DNA of 64,000 nucleotides from Streptococcus pneumoniae (GTDB lineage Bacteria; Bacillota; Bacilli; Lactobacillales; Streptococcaceae), in assembly GCF_001113365.1 (NCBI RefSeq), contig NZ_CKYA01000010.1:7161-71160 (forward strand), given 5' to 3'. This document shows, in pieces, positions 43,038-52,394 of the stretch. Each line of letters opens with the position of its first letter. Positions within the stretch are counted from its first letter, which is position 1. The translations under genes and the position numbers were made by a program. The notes beneath the pieces are model-generated. The model searched no databases, had not been told where the DNA came from, and worked only from the letters and a program-made list of their open reading frames with translations.

Positions 43038-44660
43038 TTACATCATCCCGCCCATCATGCTTGGATCCATGGCTGGAGCCGGAGCTGCTGGTTCTGGTTT
43101 ATTAGCTACGACTGCTTCTGTTGTTAAAATCAAGCTGGCTACAGACGCTGCATTTTGTAAGGCTGAACGGCTCACTTTAACTGGGTCGATGATTCCCTCT
43201 TCAATCATGTTGACCCACTCGCCAGTTGCTGCGTTGAAGCCTGTACCAAGCTCAGCATTTTTCAAACGATCGATAACGATTGAACCTTCAAATCCTGCAT
43301 TGTGGGCAATTTGACGAACAGGCTCTTCCAAAGCACGGAGAACGATATTGCGTCCTGTTGCTTCATCTCCTGTCAATTCCAAATTAGCCACGGCTGGAAT
43401 GACATTGACAAGAGCTGTCCCACCACCAGCAACGATTCCTTCTTCAACAGCTGCACGAGTAGCGTTAAGAGCATCTTCAATGCGAAGTTTCATTTCTTTC
43501 AACTCAGTTTCAGTTGCAGCGCCGACCTTAATAACCGCTACACCACCTGACAATTTCGCCAAGCGTTCTTGTAATTTTTCACGGTCAAACTCAGAAGTTG
43601 TGGTTTCGATTTGAGACTTGATAACTGCAACGCGGTGAGAAATCGCTTCAGGATTTCCAGCACCTTCTACGATAACAGTGCTATCTTTGTCCACAGTTAC
43701 TCTCGCTGCTTGACCAAGAGCTTCAATTGTCGCATCTTTCAACTCAAGACCAAGGTCTTCTGTGATAACTGTTCCGCCTGTTAAGATGGCAATGTCTTCT
43801 AGCATGGCTTTGCGACGGTCACCAAAACCAGGTGCCTTAACTGCTACTACGTTGAAGGTTCCACGAATCTTGTTCAAAACAAGAGTTGGAAGAGCTTCGC
43901 CATCCACATCATCCGCAATAATCAAGAGGGGACGATTGCTTTGGAGAATACTTTCCAATAGTGGCAAGATTTCTTGGATATTGGAAATTTTCTTGTCTGT
44001 AATCAAAATGTATGGATTTTCAAGGTCAGCCACCATTTTTTCGCTATCTGTCACCATATACTGTGAAAGATAACCACGGTCAAACTGCATACCTTCTACA
44101 ACTTCAAGTTCTGTTTCCATACCACGTGACTCTTCGATAGTGATGACACCGTCTTTGCCAACTTTTTCCATTGCTTCAGAGATGTACTCGCCTACTTTTT
44201 CAGAACGAGAAGATACGGCTGCAACCTGAGCAATAGCTTCTTTATTGGCAACTGGGATGGCGTTGTTTTTCAAGGCTTCTACTGCTGTGGCAACTGCTGT
44301 TTCAATCCCACGACGAATTCCGATTGGATTGGCACCTGCTGTGACGTTTTTGATTCCTTCGCGGACAATTGCTTGGGTCAAGACTGTTGCAGTTGTCGTT
44401 CCGTCACCTGCGATATCATTGGTTTTTGAAGCTACTTCTGATACCAATTTGGCACCCATATTTTCAAAATGGTCTTCTAATTCGATTTCTTTGGCAATGG
44501 TCACACCGTCATTGGTAATCAAAGGTGAACCGAATGATTTTTCAAGAACGACATTACGACCTTTTGGTCCCAAGGTTACTTTAACAGTGTCTGCAAGGAT
44601 ATCGACACCACGGACCATAGCTGAACGAGCATCCGATGAAAATTTAATTTCTTTTGACAT
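43038..44660 (-). CDS. groEL: chaperonin GroEL
   Basis: The 540-residue protein is a full-length GroEL. It begins MSKEIKFSSDARSAMVRGVD, contains the ATP-binding VTLGPKGRNVVLEK and GDGTTTATVL segments and AVKAPGFGDRRK, and ends in the Gly-Met tail GGMM. It forms the folding chamber with GroES. It follows groES by 15 bp in one operon under the CIRCE operator at 44991-45017. Confidence 0.98.
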   Translation of the reverse strand: MSKEIKFSSDARSAMVRGVDILADTVKVTLGPKGRNVVLEKSFGSPLITNDGVTIAKEIELEDHFENMGAKLVSEVASKTNDIAGDGTTTATVLTQAIVREGIKNVTAGANPIGIRRGIETAVATAVEALKNNAIPVANKEAIAQVAAVSSRSEKVGEYISEAMEKVGKDGVITIEESRGMETELEVVEGMQFDRGYLSQYMVTDSEKMVADLENPYILITDKKISNIQEILPLLESILQSNRPLLIIADDVDGEALPTLVLNKIRGTFNVVAVKAPGFGDRRKAMLEDIAILTGGTVITEDLGLELKDATIEALGQAARVTVDKDSTVIVEGAGNPEAISHRVAVIKSQIETTTSEFDREKLQERLAKLSGGVAVIKVGAATETELKEMKLRIEDALNATRAAVEEGIVAGGGTALVNVIPAVANLELTGDEATGRNIVLRALEEPVRQIAHNAGFEGSIVIDRLKNAELGTGFNAATGEWVNMIEEGIIDPVKVSRSALQNAASVASLILTTEAVVANKPEPAAPAPAMDPSMMGGMM

Positions 44661-44675
44661 ACTTACTTTCTCCTT

Positions 44676-44960
44676 CTATTCTTCAATGATAGCCAAGACG
44701 TTAGCTTCACCAACGATGATGTACTTCTCATCGCCATCTTTGACATCAAGACCGGCGTGGGCTTCAACTAAGACACGGTCTCCAGGCTTAACGCTTGGAG
44801 CTACCAAGTCACCGTTCAAGGTACGAACACCTTGTCCTGTAGCTACAACTTGGGCTGTTTTTGTTTTTTCTTGGGCTGAGCCTGCAAGGACAAAGCCTCC
44901 AACAGTTTGTTCTTTTTCTTCGATTTTCAAGACCACACGGTCTCCTAATGGTTTCAACAT
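44676..44960 (-). CDS. groES: co-chaperonin GroES
   Basis: The 94-residue protein has the full GroES fold. The start is MLKPLGDRVVLKIEEKEQ, the mobile-loop region is TVGGFVLAGSAQEKTK, and DGEKYIIVGEANVLAI closes it. It caps GroEL. GGAGG precedes the ATG and the CIRCE element lies 30 bp upstream. Confidence 0.97.
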   Translation of the reverse strand: MLKPLGDRVVLKIEEKEQTVGGFVLAGSAQEKTKTAQVVATGQGVRTLNGDLVAPSVKPGDRVLVEAHAGLDVKDGDEKYIIVGEANVLAIIEE

Positions 44961-44990
44961 CTGTTTTCCTCCATAATAAACTACATATTA

Positions 44991-45017
44991 TTAGCACTCT
45001 TTGTACCCGAGTGCTAA
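44991..45017. promoter_or_regulatory. CIRCE operator (HrcA site)
   Basis: A perfect inverted repeat TTAGCACTC-N9-GAGTGCTAA lies between the groES promoter and the start codon. HrcA represses groESL through it and lets go under heat stress. Confidence 0.97.
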
Positions 45018-45028
45018 TTCATAGTTCT

Positions 45029-45056
45029 ATTGTATCACTTGGTCAGAAATAGTCAA
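45029..45056 (-). promoter_or_regulatory. groESL promoter
   Basis: The minus strand has TTGACT (45051-45056), 16 bp, then TACAAT (45029-45034). Transcription would begin next to the CIRCE element. The gap from 45057 to 45216 shows no other feature. Confidence 0.85.
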
Positions 45057-45219
45057 GAAAAAAGTCTGACTTTCTTAGGATGAATGGATAAATTTCTATA
45101 TCCTAATTTTACACTTTAATAACATAGAATTTGAACGAACAGGATTTATGGAATTAGTATTTTCGTTAATTATTTTACAAAAAACACCGATATTCTAAAT
45201 CCTTATATTACGCATATAT

Positions 45220-45250
45220 AAAAAACAACGATTACAAACCGTTGCTTTTT
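45220..45250 (-). terminator. terminator of the PTS operon
   Basis: On the minus strand a CAACG/CGTTG stem is followed by six T residues, just after the IID stop. Confidence 0.82.
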
Positions 45251-45258
45251 ACATGTTA

Positions 45259-46092
45259 TTAATATTTCAATCCTGGATTGAAAAATCCTAAAGCGACTCC
45301 TACAAGTGCAATAACTACCAATAGTAGCATTACCCAATTTGGAGAAACTTTCTTTTTAGCCATTAGCCACCAACATAGAACAATAAAACCTGCTGTTAAA
45401 AGACCTGGATAAACACCATCAATCTTTTCTTGTAAGTTTAAAAATGTTTCTCCATCTCCATTTTTCAGCTCTAGCGCCGTAGTGACAGATACCCAAGTTG
45501 CTGCAACAGCTCCTATGACCATACCACCAACAACACTAATTGATTTTCTTAGCGCCTGACCTTTAGGACCTACTAAAAATTCTACCGCCTTATCTCCAAG
45601 TTCATAACCTTTAAAATAGGCAAAACGCATTCCAAGATAGACTAATAGATTCCATGCAATAATATAGAATATTGCACCAGAAATATTTCCTCCTTTAGAA
45701 AGACCTAGAGCTATCCCCAAAAGAACAGGAATTAATGTTCCTACAATAAGTGAATCTCCAATACCTGCAATAGGCCCCATTAGACCGGCTCGCATTCCAT
45801 TGATGGTCTCACTATCTACGGCATCTCCATTTGCACGCGCTTCTTCCAAACCAGCTGTTATCCCAACTACTAGAGAACCCAGCTGCGGCTCAGTATTAAA
45901 GAATGCTGTGTATGTTTGCATAGCTTCTTTTTGTTCTTCCTTAGTATCATACATTTCTTCCACTATTGGAAGCATAGAAGTTAAATATCCAAAAGTTTGC
46001 ATATGTTCTTGAGAAAAACATGTCAGATGTCCATAGAACCAGTGGTGAAATGATTTTGTCAATGTTTTTCTTGATATTTTTTTTCGACTCAT
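45259..46092 (-). CDS. mannose-family PTS component IID
   Basis: The frame opens at 46134, but the family-like start MSRKKISRKTL is at 46092, next to the IIC stop, giving 277 residues. The IID hallmarks are visible: ITAGLEEARANG, RAGLMGPIAGIGDSL, and membrane helices toward the C-terminus, ending FFNPGLKY. With IIC it forms the sugar channel. It is the last gene of IIA-IIB-IIC-IID. The sugar cannot be told, and no catabolic gene is next to it. Confidence 0.92.
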   Translation of the reverse strand: MSRKKISRKTLTKSFHHWFYGHLTCFSQEHMQTFGYLTSMLPIVEEMYDTKEEQKEAMQTYTAFFNTEPQLGSLVVGITAGLEEARANGDAVDSETINGMRAGLMGPIAGIGDSLIVGTLIPVLLGIALGLSKGGNISGAIFYIIAWNLLVYLGMRFAYFKGYELGDKAVEFLVGPKGQALRKSISVVGGMVIGAVAATWVSVTTALELKNGDGETFLNLQEKIDGVYPGLLTAGFIVLCWWLMAKKKVSPNWVMLLLVVIALVGVALGFFNPGLKY

Positions 46093-46093
46093 T

Positions 46094-46939
46094 CTAAATA
46101 TCCTCCTCTTCATCAAATCCCATATCACTGACAACTGCTGTCGTACGGGCAGATTTAATAACTTCTAATTCATAATAAATTACTGCAAAAATTAATGACA
46201 CAACACCACTTGCTACTAAGTTCAAGCCTAAAGATTTTGCTAACGTGAACCCGACAAAGAAAGGAATAAAGTCTGTTGTTTTTGTAACAATTTGTTTCAA
46301 AAGTATTGCAATACCCACACATGGAAGGAGTGCTCCTACAGTAAATAGAGACTTCATTACAAAACCATCCATCGGAAGATATACTTTCATAAGATCAACC
46401 ATATCTGGTCCAAATTTTGTAATAATCATTGTTGGTAAGAAAGAAAAGATAAAATGTGAAATCCAAGGATATACCCAATCAACAGCATATAACTTCTTAA
46501 AATCACCTTTCTCTACAGCTTTCCATCCAATGTGTTGCCAAAGCAAGTTCATAGTAGCTGTACCATAGAATAAAACAGTTCCAATTGTTCCAACCGCGGC
46601 TCCAATTGGCGCTGCTGCTGCTGCAATCGCTACTTCACCTGAAATATTATTTGCATGAACAAATAGGACAGATAACGGAATTCCGATATAAGAAATTGCC
46701 CGTACATCGGCAGATACAGTTCCACCAGGTGTCACTAAGGCAATATATAATACCTGTAAAGCCACACCAACGATTACCCCTGTTGTTATATCTCCTAATA
46801 TTAAACCTACAATTAAACCACCAACTAATGGACGCCCCAAAGTATAGTTACCAATACTGGATCCCCCCATACCTGGCATCGATGCTAAACTTGCAAACAA
46901 TCCTAAAAGAGCTGCTTGAATCCAAGAAATTTCCATCAT
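46094..46939 (-). CDS. mannose-family PTS component IIC
   Basis: The 281-residue membrane protein has the IIC pattern: an N-terminal ALLGLFASLASMPGMGGSSIGNYTLGRPLVGGLIVGLILGD stretch, many hydrophobic helices, and a charged tail. It transports the sugar together with IID. It lies 20 bp after the IIB gene and 1 bp before the IID start. Confidence 0.92.
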   Translation of the reverse strand: MMEISWIQAALLGLFASLASMPGMGGSSIGNYTLGRPLVGGLIVGLILGDITTGVIVGVALQVLYIALVTPGGTVSADVRAISYIGIPLSVLFVHANNISGEVAIAAAAAPIGAAVGTIGTVLFYGTATMNLLWQHIGWKAVEKGDFKKLYAVDWVYPWISHFIFSFLPTMIITKFGPDMVDLMKVYLPMDGFVMKSLFTVGALLPCVGIAILLKQIVTKTTDFIPFFVGFTLAKSLGLNLVASGVVSLIFAVIYYELEVIKSARTTAVVSDMGFDEEEDI

Positions 46940-46959
46940 TTTGTCTCCTTATTTCATTA

Positions 46960-47454
46960 TTAAAATCCAAATTTTGATTTAAAATCACTCCAATAGCCAA
47001 TAGATACATCTGGTAATAATTGGAATCTAACTTTATATCCTGCTTTTTCAATTGCTTCTAGTGCAACTGCTTCCTCTTGAGTAATTGATTGATTATTTCC
47101 CAACTTGATAGCACCTGGTCTATCGTTAGCAGGTCCTACAATAATCTCTTTAACATCTCCTGGAATAAAGCCCTGGTCTACTAAAATTTCTTTCATATCA
47201 ATTGGATTCTTAGTAATCAAAAAATATCTACTATCCGATTCTGTTACTTTAGATGATTTTTCTTTAAACGCTTCCTTTGTCCAAACAAATGTTTTTTTAT
47301 CTGACGCACCTTTATATGCCTGAATTAAAACCTTATTAGATGCAGCAGCATCATTTACTGCAATTAAGCCATCACATGGATGTTCTTTTGCCCATCTAGT
47401 GACTGTTTGTCCATGAATCATTCTATCGTCAATTCGTACAAATGTTACTACCAT
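46960..47454 (-). CDS. mannose-family PTS component IIB
   Basis: The 164-residue cytoplasmic protein has the phosphorylation site H14 in RIDDRMIHGQ and the family ending of mannose-type IIB. It passes phosphate from IIA to the incoming sugar. The gene follows IIA by 26 bp. Confidence 0.94.
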   Translation of the reverse strand: MVVTFVRIDDRMIHGQTVTRWAKEHPCDGLIAVNDAAASNKVLIQAYKGASDKKTFVWTKEAFKEKSSKVTESDSRYFLITKNPIDMKEILVDQGFIPGDVKEIIVGPANDRPGAIKLGNNQSITQEEAVALEAIEKAGYKVRFQLLPDVSIGYWSDFKSKFGF

Positions 47455-47480
47455 AATTTTTTATCCCTTTCCTTATATAA

Positions 47481-47918
47481 CTAAATATCGTCTTCTTCAT
47501 TAAGATTATCATCCGATCCGACTTCAAATTCCTGTAGAGCTGAGGATGATTCGTTTAATATCGTAGAAACAAGTTCACTTCCAGTCAGAATGTCTTTCAT
47601 CACCACTGCTGTAAGTGCCATTGTTAAGTTCATGCCTCCCAAAATAGTTGCATTCTCTAATTTTCCAAATTCTTCTAATACTGTTGCAACAGTTGTTAAA
47701 GGACTTCCCCCAACAATGTCTGCTAAAACAAGAACAGAATCATTTTCATCCAGAGACGCAATAACATTCTTGACCTCTACAGAAAAATCTGCAAGACTTT
47801 CCCCATCTTTTAAGCCAATTGCTATGACATCATCTACCTTATCCGAAGCAAACATAGAAAGAGATGATTTCAATCCCTCTGCGAGTCCTCCATGACTGAC
47901 TAATATCAAATACTTCAT
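47481..47918 (-). CDS. mannose-family PTS component IIA
   Basis: The 145-residue protein has the phosphorylated histidine H9 in LILVSHGGLAEGL and the ADIVGGSPLTTV segment typical of the family. It accepts phosphate from HPr. It is the first gene of the PTS operon, with two direct-repeat operator-like sites upstream (47970-48006). Confidence 0.94.
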   Translation of the reverse strand: MKYLILVSHGGLAEGLKSSLSMFASDKVDDVIAIGLKDGESLADFSVEVKNVIASLDENDSVLVLADIVGGSPLTTVATVLEEFGKLENATILGGMNLTMALTAVVMKDILTGSELVSTILNESSSALQEFEVGSDDNLNEEDDI

Positions 47919-47969
47919 ATTCCCCTCCTTTTATTGATTTCATTCTATCATCCTTATCTTCACTTTATA

Positions 47970-48006
47970 ATTGTTAAATGTCACAAAAGTTTATTGATAA
48001 ATGTCA
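47970..48006 (-). promoter_or_regulatory. paired direct repeats upstream of the PTS operon
   Basis: Two 14-bp copies (TGACATTTATCAAT and TGACATTTAACAAT on the minus strand) differ at one base and are 23 bp apart, about two helical turns. They lie 52-88 bp before the IIA start. This suits a dimeric activator, most simply the LuxR-type regulator encoded just upstream. Confidence 0.65.
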
Positions 48007-48057
48007 ATAAAGACATCTGCCATGTTCATATTATTTAAGAAAAAATAATCTCGACAT

Positions 48058-49350
48058 CTATTTAAGGGTTCCTATATCTAGTTCTTTTTGTAACTTAATA
48101 AGACTACCTTCAATATCCGTGTTATTTTCATCCATAGATAATGCTTCTAATCTTTCTTCTATTCCAACCAATGATTTTGAATCTATTCCTTTTAAAATAG
48201 TTGTAATTGAATTTTTCATTATATAATCCAATGAAGTAGTCGTTAAGGCATTTTGACCAATCATTCCTTTCTTCATCAACTCTTCACTCTTCAAACTAGT
48301 TACTACCTCTGGTAATACTGAGCTTCCTTGACCCTTATTAAATAAATTTTGTTGAATTTCACGATTAATTGTTAAAAATTCTATAAACGATACGGCAAGG
48401 TTTGAATTGCGAGAACGCGAAGAAACCACGTATAAGGAAGTATCTGTTACAGTCGAACGAATGTCTTCCTTAGTCGTTGGCAACGAAATACATGTCCAGT
48501 TAAAATTTGTATATTTGGCCACATGATAAGGAAAAGGTTTATATGTACGATATTGTGCCAAACTCATTGGATAAAAGGCCACATGTCCTTCATCAAAATC
48601 TTTATAGGTTACTTTGTAGCGTCCGTTTAATTGATTCAATCCCCTTATATAGGATAAAGCATCCTTCATTTCTGACGAATCTATACGAGGAATCCCACTC
48701 TCAGAAATAGTAACACCAAAGGCTGCTAGAGATTCTTTCCAACTATATCCTGTTATCCCAAATTGATCAACGATTCCATCTCCATCGGTATCTTTTGTAA
48801 TTTTTTTACTAATCTCATATAGATCTTTCAGTGTCCACCCTACTTTAGGAATTTCAATGCCCTCTCTTAAAAGTAAATCTTGATTTACACACATCAACAT
48901 GGGATTGCTTTCATATGGAAAACCGTATAAATCATCTCCGTATTTTGCTGCCTGCAAAGATACATCATAGAAATTAGAGGCATCTTCTTGAGACAGATAG
49001 GAATTTAGGTTTTTTAAAATACCTTTTGATGCAAATAAAGATAATTGGTCGCTTGATAATAGAAATACATCCGGTTCAGAACCTTTTAAAATTTGACTTG
49101 AAATCCAATTAGAATACTCCTCCTTAGGAATACCTGAATCATATACAATTTTAACCCCTGGATGAAGCTCTTCAAATTTCTTAATAGCCTCATCTAGTAC
49201 ATAGCTGTTATTCCCTGTAGGAATTCCCCAACTAGAATCAGAATAAAAACCCAGTCTAATAATCTTTATCTGCTTGTTTTCCCAAATAAGAAATAAACTC
49301 AAGCAACTTAGCACAAACAGTATCGCTAGAAACAATTGCTTTACTTTCAT
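48058..49350 (-). CDS. extracellular solute-binding protein (family 1-like), membrane-anchored
   Basis: The 430-residue protein has an N-terminal membrane anchor (LFLAILFVLSCLSLFLIW) without a clear lipobox. A type II periplasmic-binding fold follows, with FEELHPGVKIVYDSG, EPDVFLLSSDQL, YGFPYESNPMLMCVNQ and GYSWKESLAAFG. A DTDGDGIVDQ segment could bind calcium. It looks like an ABC sugar-binding protein, but no permease genes are nearby. The gene overlaps the response regulator gene by 4 bp, so it probably serves the sensor rather than a transporter. Confidence 0.85.
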   Translation of the reverse strand: MKVKQLFLAILFVLSCLSLFLIWENKQIKIIRLGFYSDSSWGIPTGNNSYVLDEAIKKFEELHPGVKIVYDSGIPKEEYSNWISSQILKGSEPDVFLLSSDQLSLFASKGILKNLNSYLSQEDASNFYDVSLQAAKYGDDLYGFPYESNPMLMCVNQDLLLREGIEIPKVGWTLKDLYEISKKITKDTDGDGIVDQFGITGYSWKESLAAFGVTISESGIPRIDSSEMKDALSYIRGLNQLNGRYKVTYKDFDEGHVAFYPMSLAQYRTYKPFPYHVAKYTNFNWTCISLPTTKEDIRSTVTDTSLYVVSSRSRNSNLAVSFIEFLTINREIQQNLFNKGQGSSVLPEVVTSLKSEELMKKGMIGQNALTTTSLDYIMKNSITTILKGIDSKSLVGIEERLEALSMDENNTDIEGSLIKLQKELDIGTLK

Positions 49351-50030
49351 TTATCCATTTCCTTCGAAAAATTCTTTTGTGTCACACCTGTTTGTACAGC
49401 CCATATGGCTAACTGTGTCCTATCTCTCAAATTTAGTTTTGAAAGAATGATAGAAAGGTAATTGCGCACTGTTCCCTCGGATAAAAAAAGATTACTGGCA
49501 ATTTCCTTATTTGATTCTCCAAATGCCACTTGCTGAATAATTTTCCATTCTGTCAGTGATATATTTTCAATATTCTCTTCCTTCACAGTAATAGAAAAAT
49601 TGGTCTGTGCCATCTGCGAGAACAATTGAAATACCTTACTAGCTATATTAGGATTAATCATAGCTCCACCTTTATACACTGTCTGAATGGCTTGATATAA
49701 CTCGTCGGTTGAAACTCCTTTTAATAAATAGCCAGATGCACCATATTTTAAAGCACTAAAAATGAATTCGTCGTCATCAAATGTTGTTAAGATTATAATT
49801 TTTATATTTGGAAAACGTTTTTTGATTTCTTTTGTAGTCAATACTCCGTCCATTCTGGGCATTCTAATGTCCATTAAAATTATATCCGGTTTTACAGTCA
49901 TAATGTTATCCATAGCTTCGATACCGTCACCAACGACGGATACAACATCAATATCAGCATATACTGATAAAATGATCTGCAAAGACTCTCTAATTAACGC
50001 CTGATCATCTGCAATCATTACCTTTATCAT
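49347..50030 (-). CDS. NarL/LuxR-type response regulator
   Basis: The 227-residue protein has a receiver domain (MIKVMIADDQALIRESLQ, phosphoacceptor D54 in ILMDIRMPRMDG, KGVSTDEL) and a C-terminal LuxR-type helix-turn-helix (GESNKEIASNLFLSEGTVRNYLS). The start at 50030 is chosen because GGAGGTGA lies just before it. It overlaps the kinase gene and should be phosphorylated by it. Likely targets are its own operon and the PTS operon. Confidence 0.93.
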   Translation of the reverse strand: MIKVMIADDQALIRESLQIILSVYADIDVVSVVGDGIEAMDNIMTVKPDIILMDIRMPRMDGVLTTKEIKKRFPNIKIIILTTFDDDEFIFSALKYGASGYLLKGVSTDELYQAIQTVYKGGAMINPNIASKVFQLFSQMAQTNFSITVKEENIENISLTEWKIIQQVAFGESNKEIASNLFLSEGTVRNYLSIILSKLNLRDRTQLAIWAVQTGVTQKNFSKEMDK

Positions 50031-51342
50031 ATACTTCACCTCCTATTTTTGGAAAAACTATTTTAGTGTAAAATCCTTCCCTATTTTCAAAATGAATAGA
50101 ACCACCTAAAATAGAAACTCGCTCTCTCATTTGTTTCAAGCCATACCCAATTTGTAAGTCGTCAAAACCTATTCCATTATCGTGCAAAACTATTATGTTG
50201 TTATCCTCACTCATAAAGCGAATGCTCATTTTACTAGCATGTCCGTGACGAACAGAATTTGTCATAGATTCTTGTATAATCCTAAAAATAGTATCTTCCT
50301 GCATAACATCTAAATCAATATTCCCCCATTCATATTTTAGATCGACAGAGAGTTTTGATAGAGACTCATACTCACTAATCATTAATATTAGAGCATCTTT
50401 TAAACCATTATTTTGCAAAGCTCCTGGTCTTAGTCTATGTAATGATCCCCTAACATCTTTTATCCCCTCTCTAACTGCATTTGAAACATTTTTCAACTGT
50501 TCTTTAGCACGGATAGGATGAACATCAATTAGTACAGAAACAGCATCAATCCCTGCTGAAATTCCTGTCAACGCATGACCTAGAGTATCATGAATTTCCC
50601 GAGCAATTCTTTTCCTTTCTCGATCTTCAGCGATTTTCTCTGATAACGATATGTAATGATTCAATTCAGTGTTGACTCTAGATAACATTTTAAGCTCTTC
50701 CTCAATATTATGGTGCTCTTTAATTACGTATAGGATATAAGACAATAAAGAGATGATGAAAATAATAACGTTTAATGACGTCAATGCATTTTCTAAAAAT
50801 AACACTACACCTCGTATGGACGATGGGTAAAATTGGATATAGGTAGAAAGAGATGGAACTTTTATAAATAGTGACAAGATTTCATAGTCTGTTAAAAGTA
50901 ACATTAAAAAACTCAAGAAAATAAAAATAATCCAAGAATGTTTACTATCAGAGTCTTGAAACTCTCTTGAACTATAGAATATATCAGCAAAAACTAATAA
51001 TATTATTCCATTGTATGACAGATTTTGTGACCATATAACACCAATCATTAATACTATTTCAAACAAATTCCATTTTGAAAAAATTGGCCATTTTTTCTCA
51101 GTTGAATACATTTTATAGGTAGATATAAAAATAATACCGACAAAAAAAATAATTGAATACCAAAAAATCTGGTCAGGTGATTTTGAAATATTGTTTAATT
51201 CTCCCAATAAGAGTATCATCTGTCCCTTTGAAATTACATAGTTTGTAATTTGTATATACAAAGCTCCATTGTATATAATGGTTAGAAAATTAATTAATAA
51301 AAGCAAAATTATAGAGTACTGGACACCTTTTACCTGTTTCAT
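50005..51342 (-). CDS. membrane sensor histidine kinase (HisKA_3 type)
   Basis: The start is set at 51342, where TAATG joins it to the preceding gene, giving 445 residues. About six membrane helices fill the first 210 residues. Then come a coiled coil, the HisKA_3 dimerisation box with H251 in ERKRIAREIHDTLGHALTG, and the ATPase domain (FRIIQESMTNSVRHGHA, DNGIGFDDLQIGYGLKQMRERV). There is little extracellular domain of its own, so it likely senses through the binding proteins encoded on either side. Confidence 0.92.
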   Translation of the reverse strand: MKQVKGVQYSIILLLLINFLTIIYNGALYIQITNYVISKGQMILLLGELNNISKSPDQIFWYSIIFFVGIIFISTYKMYSTEKKWPIFSKWNLFEIVLMIGVIWSQNLSYNGIILLVFADIFYSSREFQDSDSKHSWIIFIFLSFLMLLLTDYEILSLFIKVPSLSTYIQFYPSSIRGVVLFLENALTSLNVIIFIISLLSYILYVIKEHHNIEEELKMLSRVNTELNHYISLSEKIAEDRERKRIAREIHDTLGHALTGISAGIDAVSVLIDVHPIRAKEQLKNVSNAVREGIKDVRGSLHRLRPGALQNNGLKDALILMISEYESLSKLSVDLKYEWGNIDLDVMQEDTIFRIIQESMTNSVRHGHASKMSIRFMSEDNNIIVLHDNGIGFDDLQIGYGLKQMRERVSILGGSIHFENREGFYTKIVFPKIGGEVYDKGNDCR

Positions 51343-52307
51343 TACTGCCACCCATTAATATCAAACTGAATTATATTATTTTTATCAACAAATTGTACAG
51401 GTATAGTATATAATTCTTCAACTTCTTCTTTTTTTACTAATAAATCTATTGTTTCCGATACTTTTCTACCCATATGAGATGGAAATTGAGCAACCGTTCC
51501 CGTAACTTCATCTGTTGTAGCTAATAAATGCTTCATATCTGGTGAACCATCTATTCCGTAAATAAGTTTTTTTGAAGTTACTTTCAATTCTTTAATTGCT
51601 GCTAAAGCTCCTATAGCTGCTCTATCATTTAAAGCCACTATAGCATCAAATTGTAAACCTTCAGATAAGGCATCACCTACAGTAGTCATAGCATACTCTG
51701 TTTGACCAACCGTTTCTCTTTCTGAGATAATTTGATAATGTTCTTCTGATTTTATTGTATCCAAAAAACCAGTTATTCTCTGATTAGCTGATAAAGCATC
51801 TTTATGCGTTAACAAAAGAATATGAGCATTTGAGGTACGTTTCATCAAATCCTTGGCAATTAATATCCCAGCATGATAATTATCAGAAACTATACTCGTA
51901 TCAACTTTTATATTATTCAACTGACTATCTACTGCTATAACTCTAATTCCAAAATTCTTTGCCCTACTTAACGCTTCTACAATTTGCTCGCTATCACTCT
52001 TAACCGGATTAATAACAATAACATTCACTCGCTTCTCTATAAACTCATCAATTTGTTTACTCTGTTTTTCTTCACTCATCTCTGCATCCCGAGTATACAA
52101 TATCTGACCTTCTGAATCAGAATAGCGTTGAATCTCATTATGTAAATGTCTATAAAATTCACTATTCATCGTCATATAAGTCGCTCCAACTTTTATTTGT
52201 CCCGGAATAGGATCTGTCTGACTCACATGAGTATAAATCGCAAAAACAAATACGACTACTGTACAAAATATAATTTTGACGATTGTTCTTGTATATTCTC
52301 TACTCAT
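51342..52307 (-). CDS. membrane-anchored sugar-binding protein (type I periplasmic fold)
   Basis: The start MSREYTRTIVK at 52307 has GGAGG six bases upstream. The 321-residue protein has an N-terminal membrane helix (IIFCTVVVFVFAIYT) and a ribose-binding-like fold: IDEFIEKRVNVIVINPVKSD, VIAVDSQLN, ITGFLDTI, DAIVALNDRAAIGALAAIKE and KKLIYGIDGSPDM. It lacks a transporter partner. It is the first gene of the binding protein-kinase-regulator-binding protein operon, as in XylFII-LytS sensing systems of clostridia. Confidence 0.88.
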   Translation of the reverse strand: MSREYTRTIVKIIFCTVVVFVFAIYTHVSQTDPIPGQIKVGATYMTMNSEFYRHLHNEIQRYSDSEGQILYTRDAEMSEEKQSKQIDEFIEKRVNVIVINPVKSDSEQIVEALSRAKNFGIRVIAVDSQLNNIKVDTSIVSDNYHAGILIAKDLMKRTSNAHILLLTHKDALSANQRITGFLDTIKSEEHYQIISERETVGQTEYAMTTVGDALSEGLQFDAIVALNDRAAIGALAAIKELKVTSKKLIYGIDGSPDMKHLLATTDEVTGTVAQFPSHMGRKVSETIDLLVKKEEVEELYTIPVQFVDKNNIIQFDINGWQ

Positions 52308-52359
52308 TCCAACCTCCAAAAAGTTTCAACTAGTTCATTGTAACACATTTAGACATTAT

Positions 52360-52385
52360 AAAAAAGCCTGAGAGCAACTCAGACT
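52360..52385 (-). terminator. terminator after ssbB
   Basis: An 8-bp stem with one wobble pair (AGCCTGAG/CTCAGACT on the plus strand) is followed on the minus strand by T residues. A TACAAT element for the downstream sensor operon lies right after it. Confidence 0.83.
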
Positions 52386-52394
52386 TTTCAATGT

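Noticed and set aside
44245..44976. 243-codon plus-strand frame opposite groEL/groES
   Set aside because: It is an antisense shadow of two highly conserved genes.
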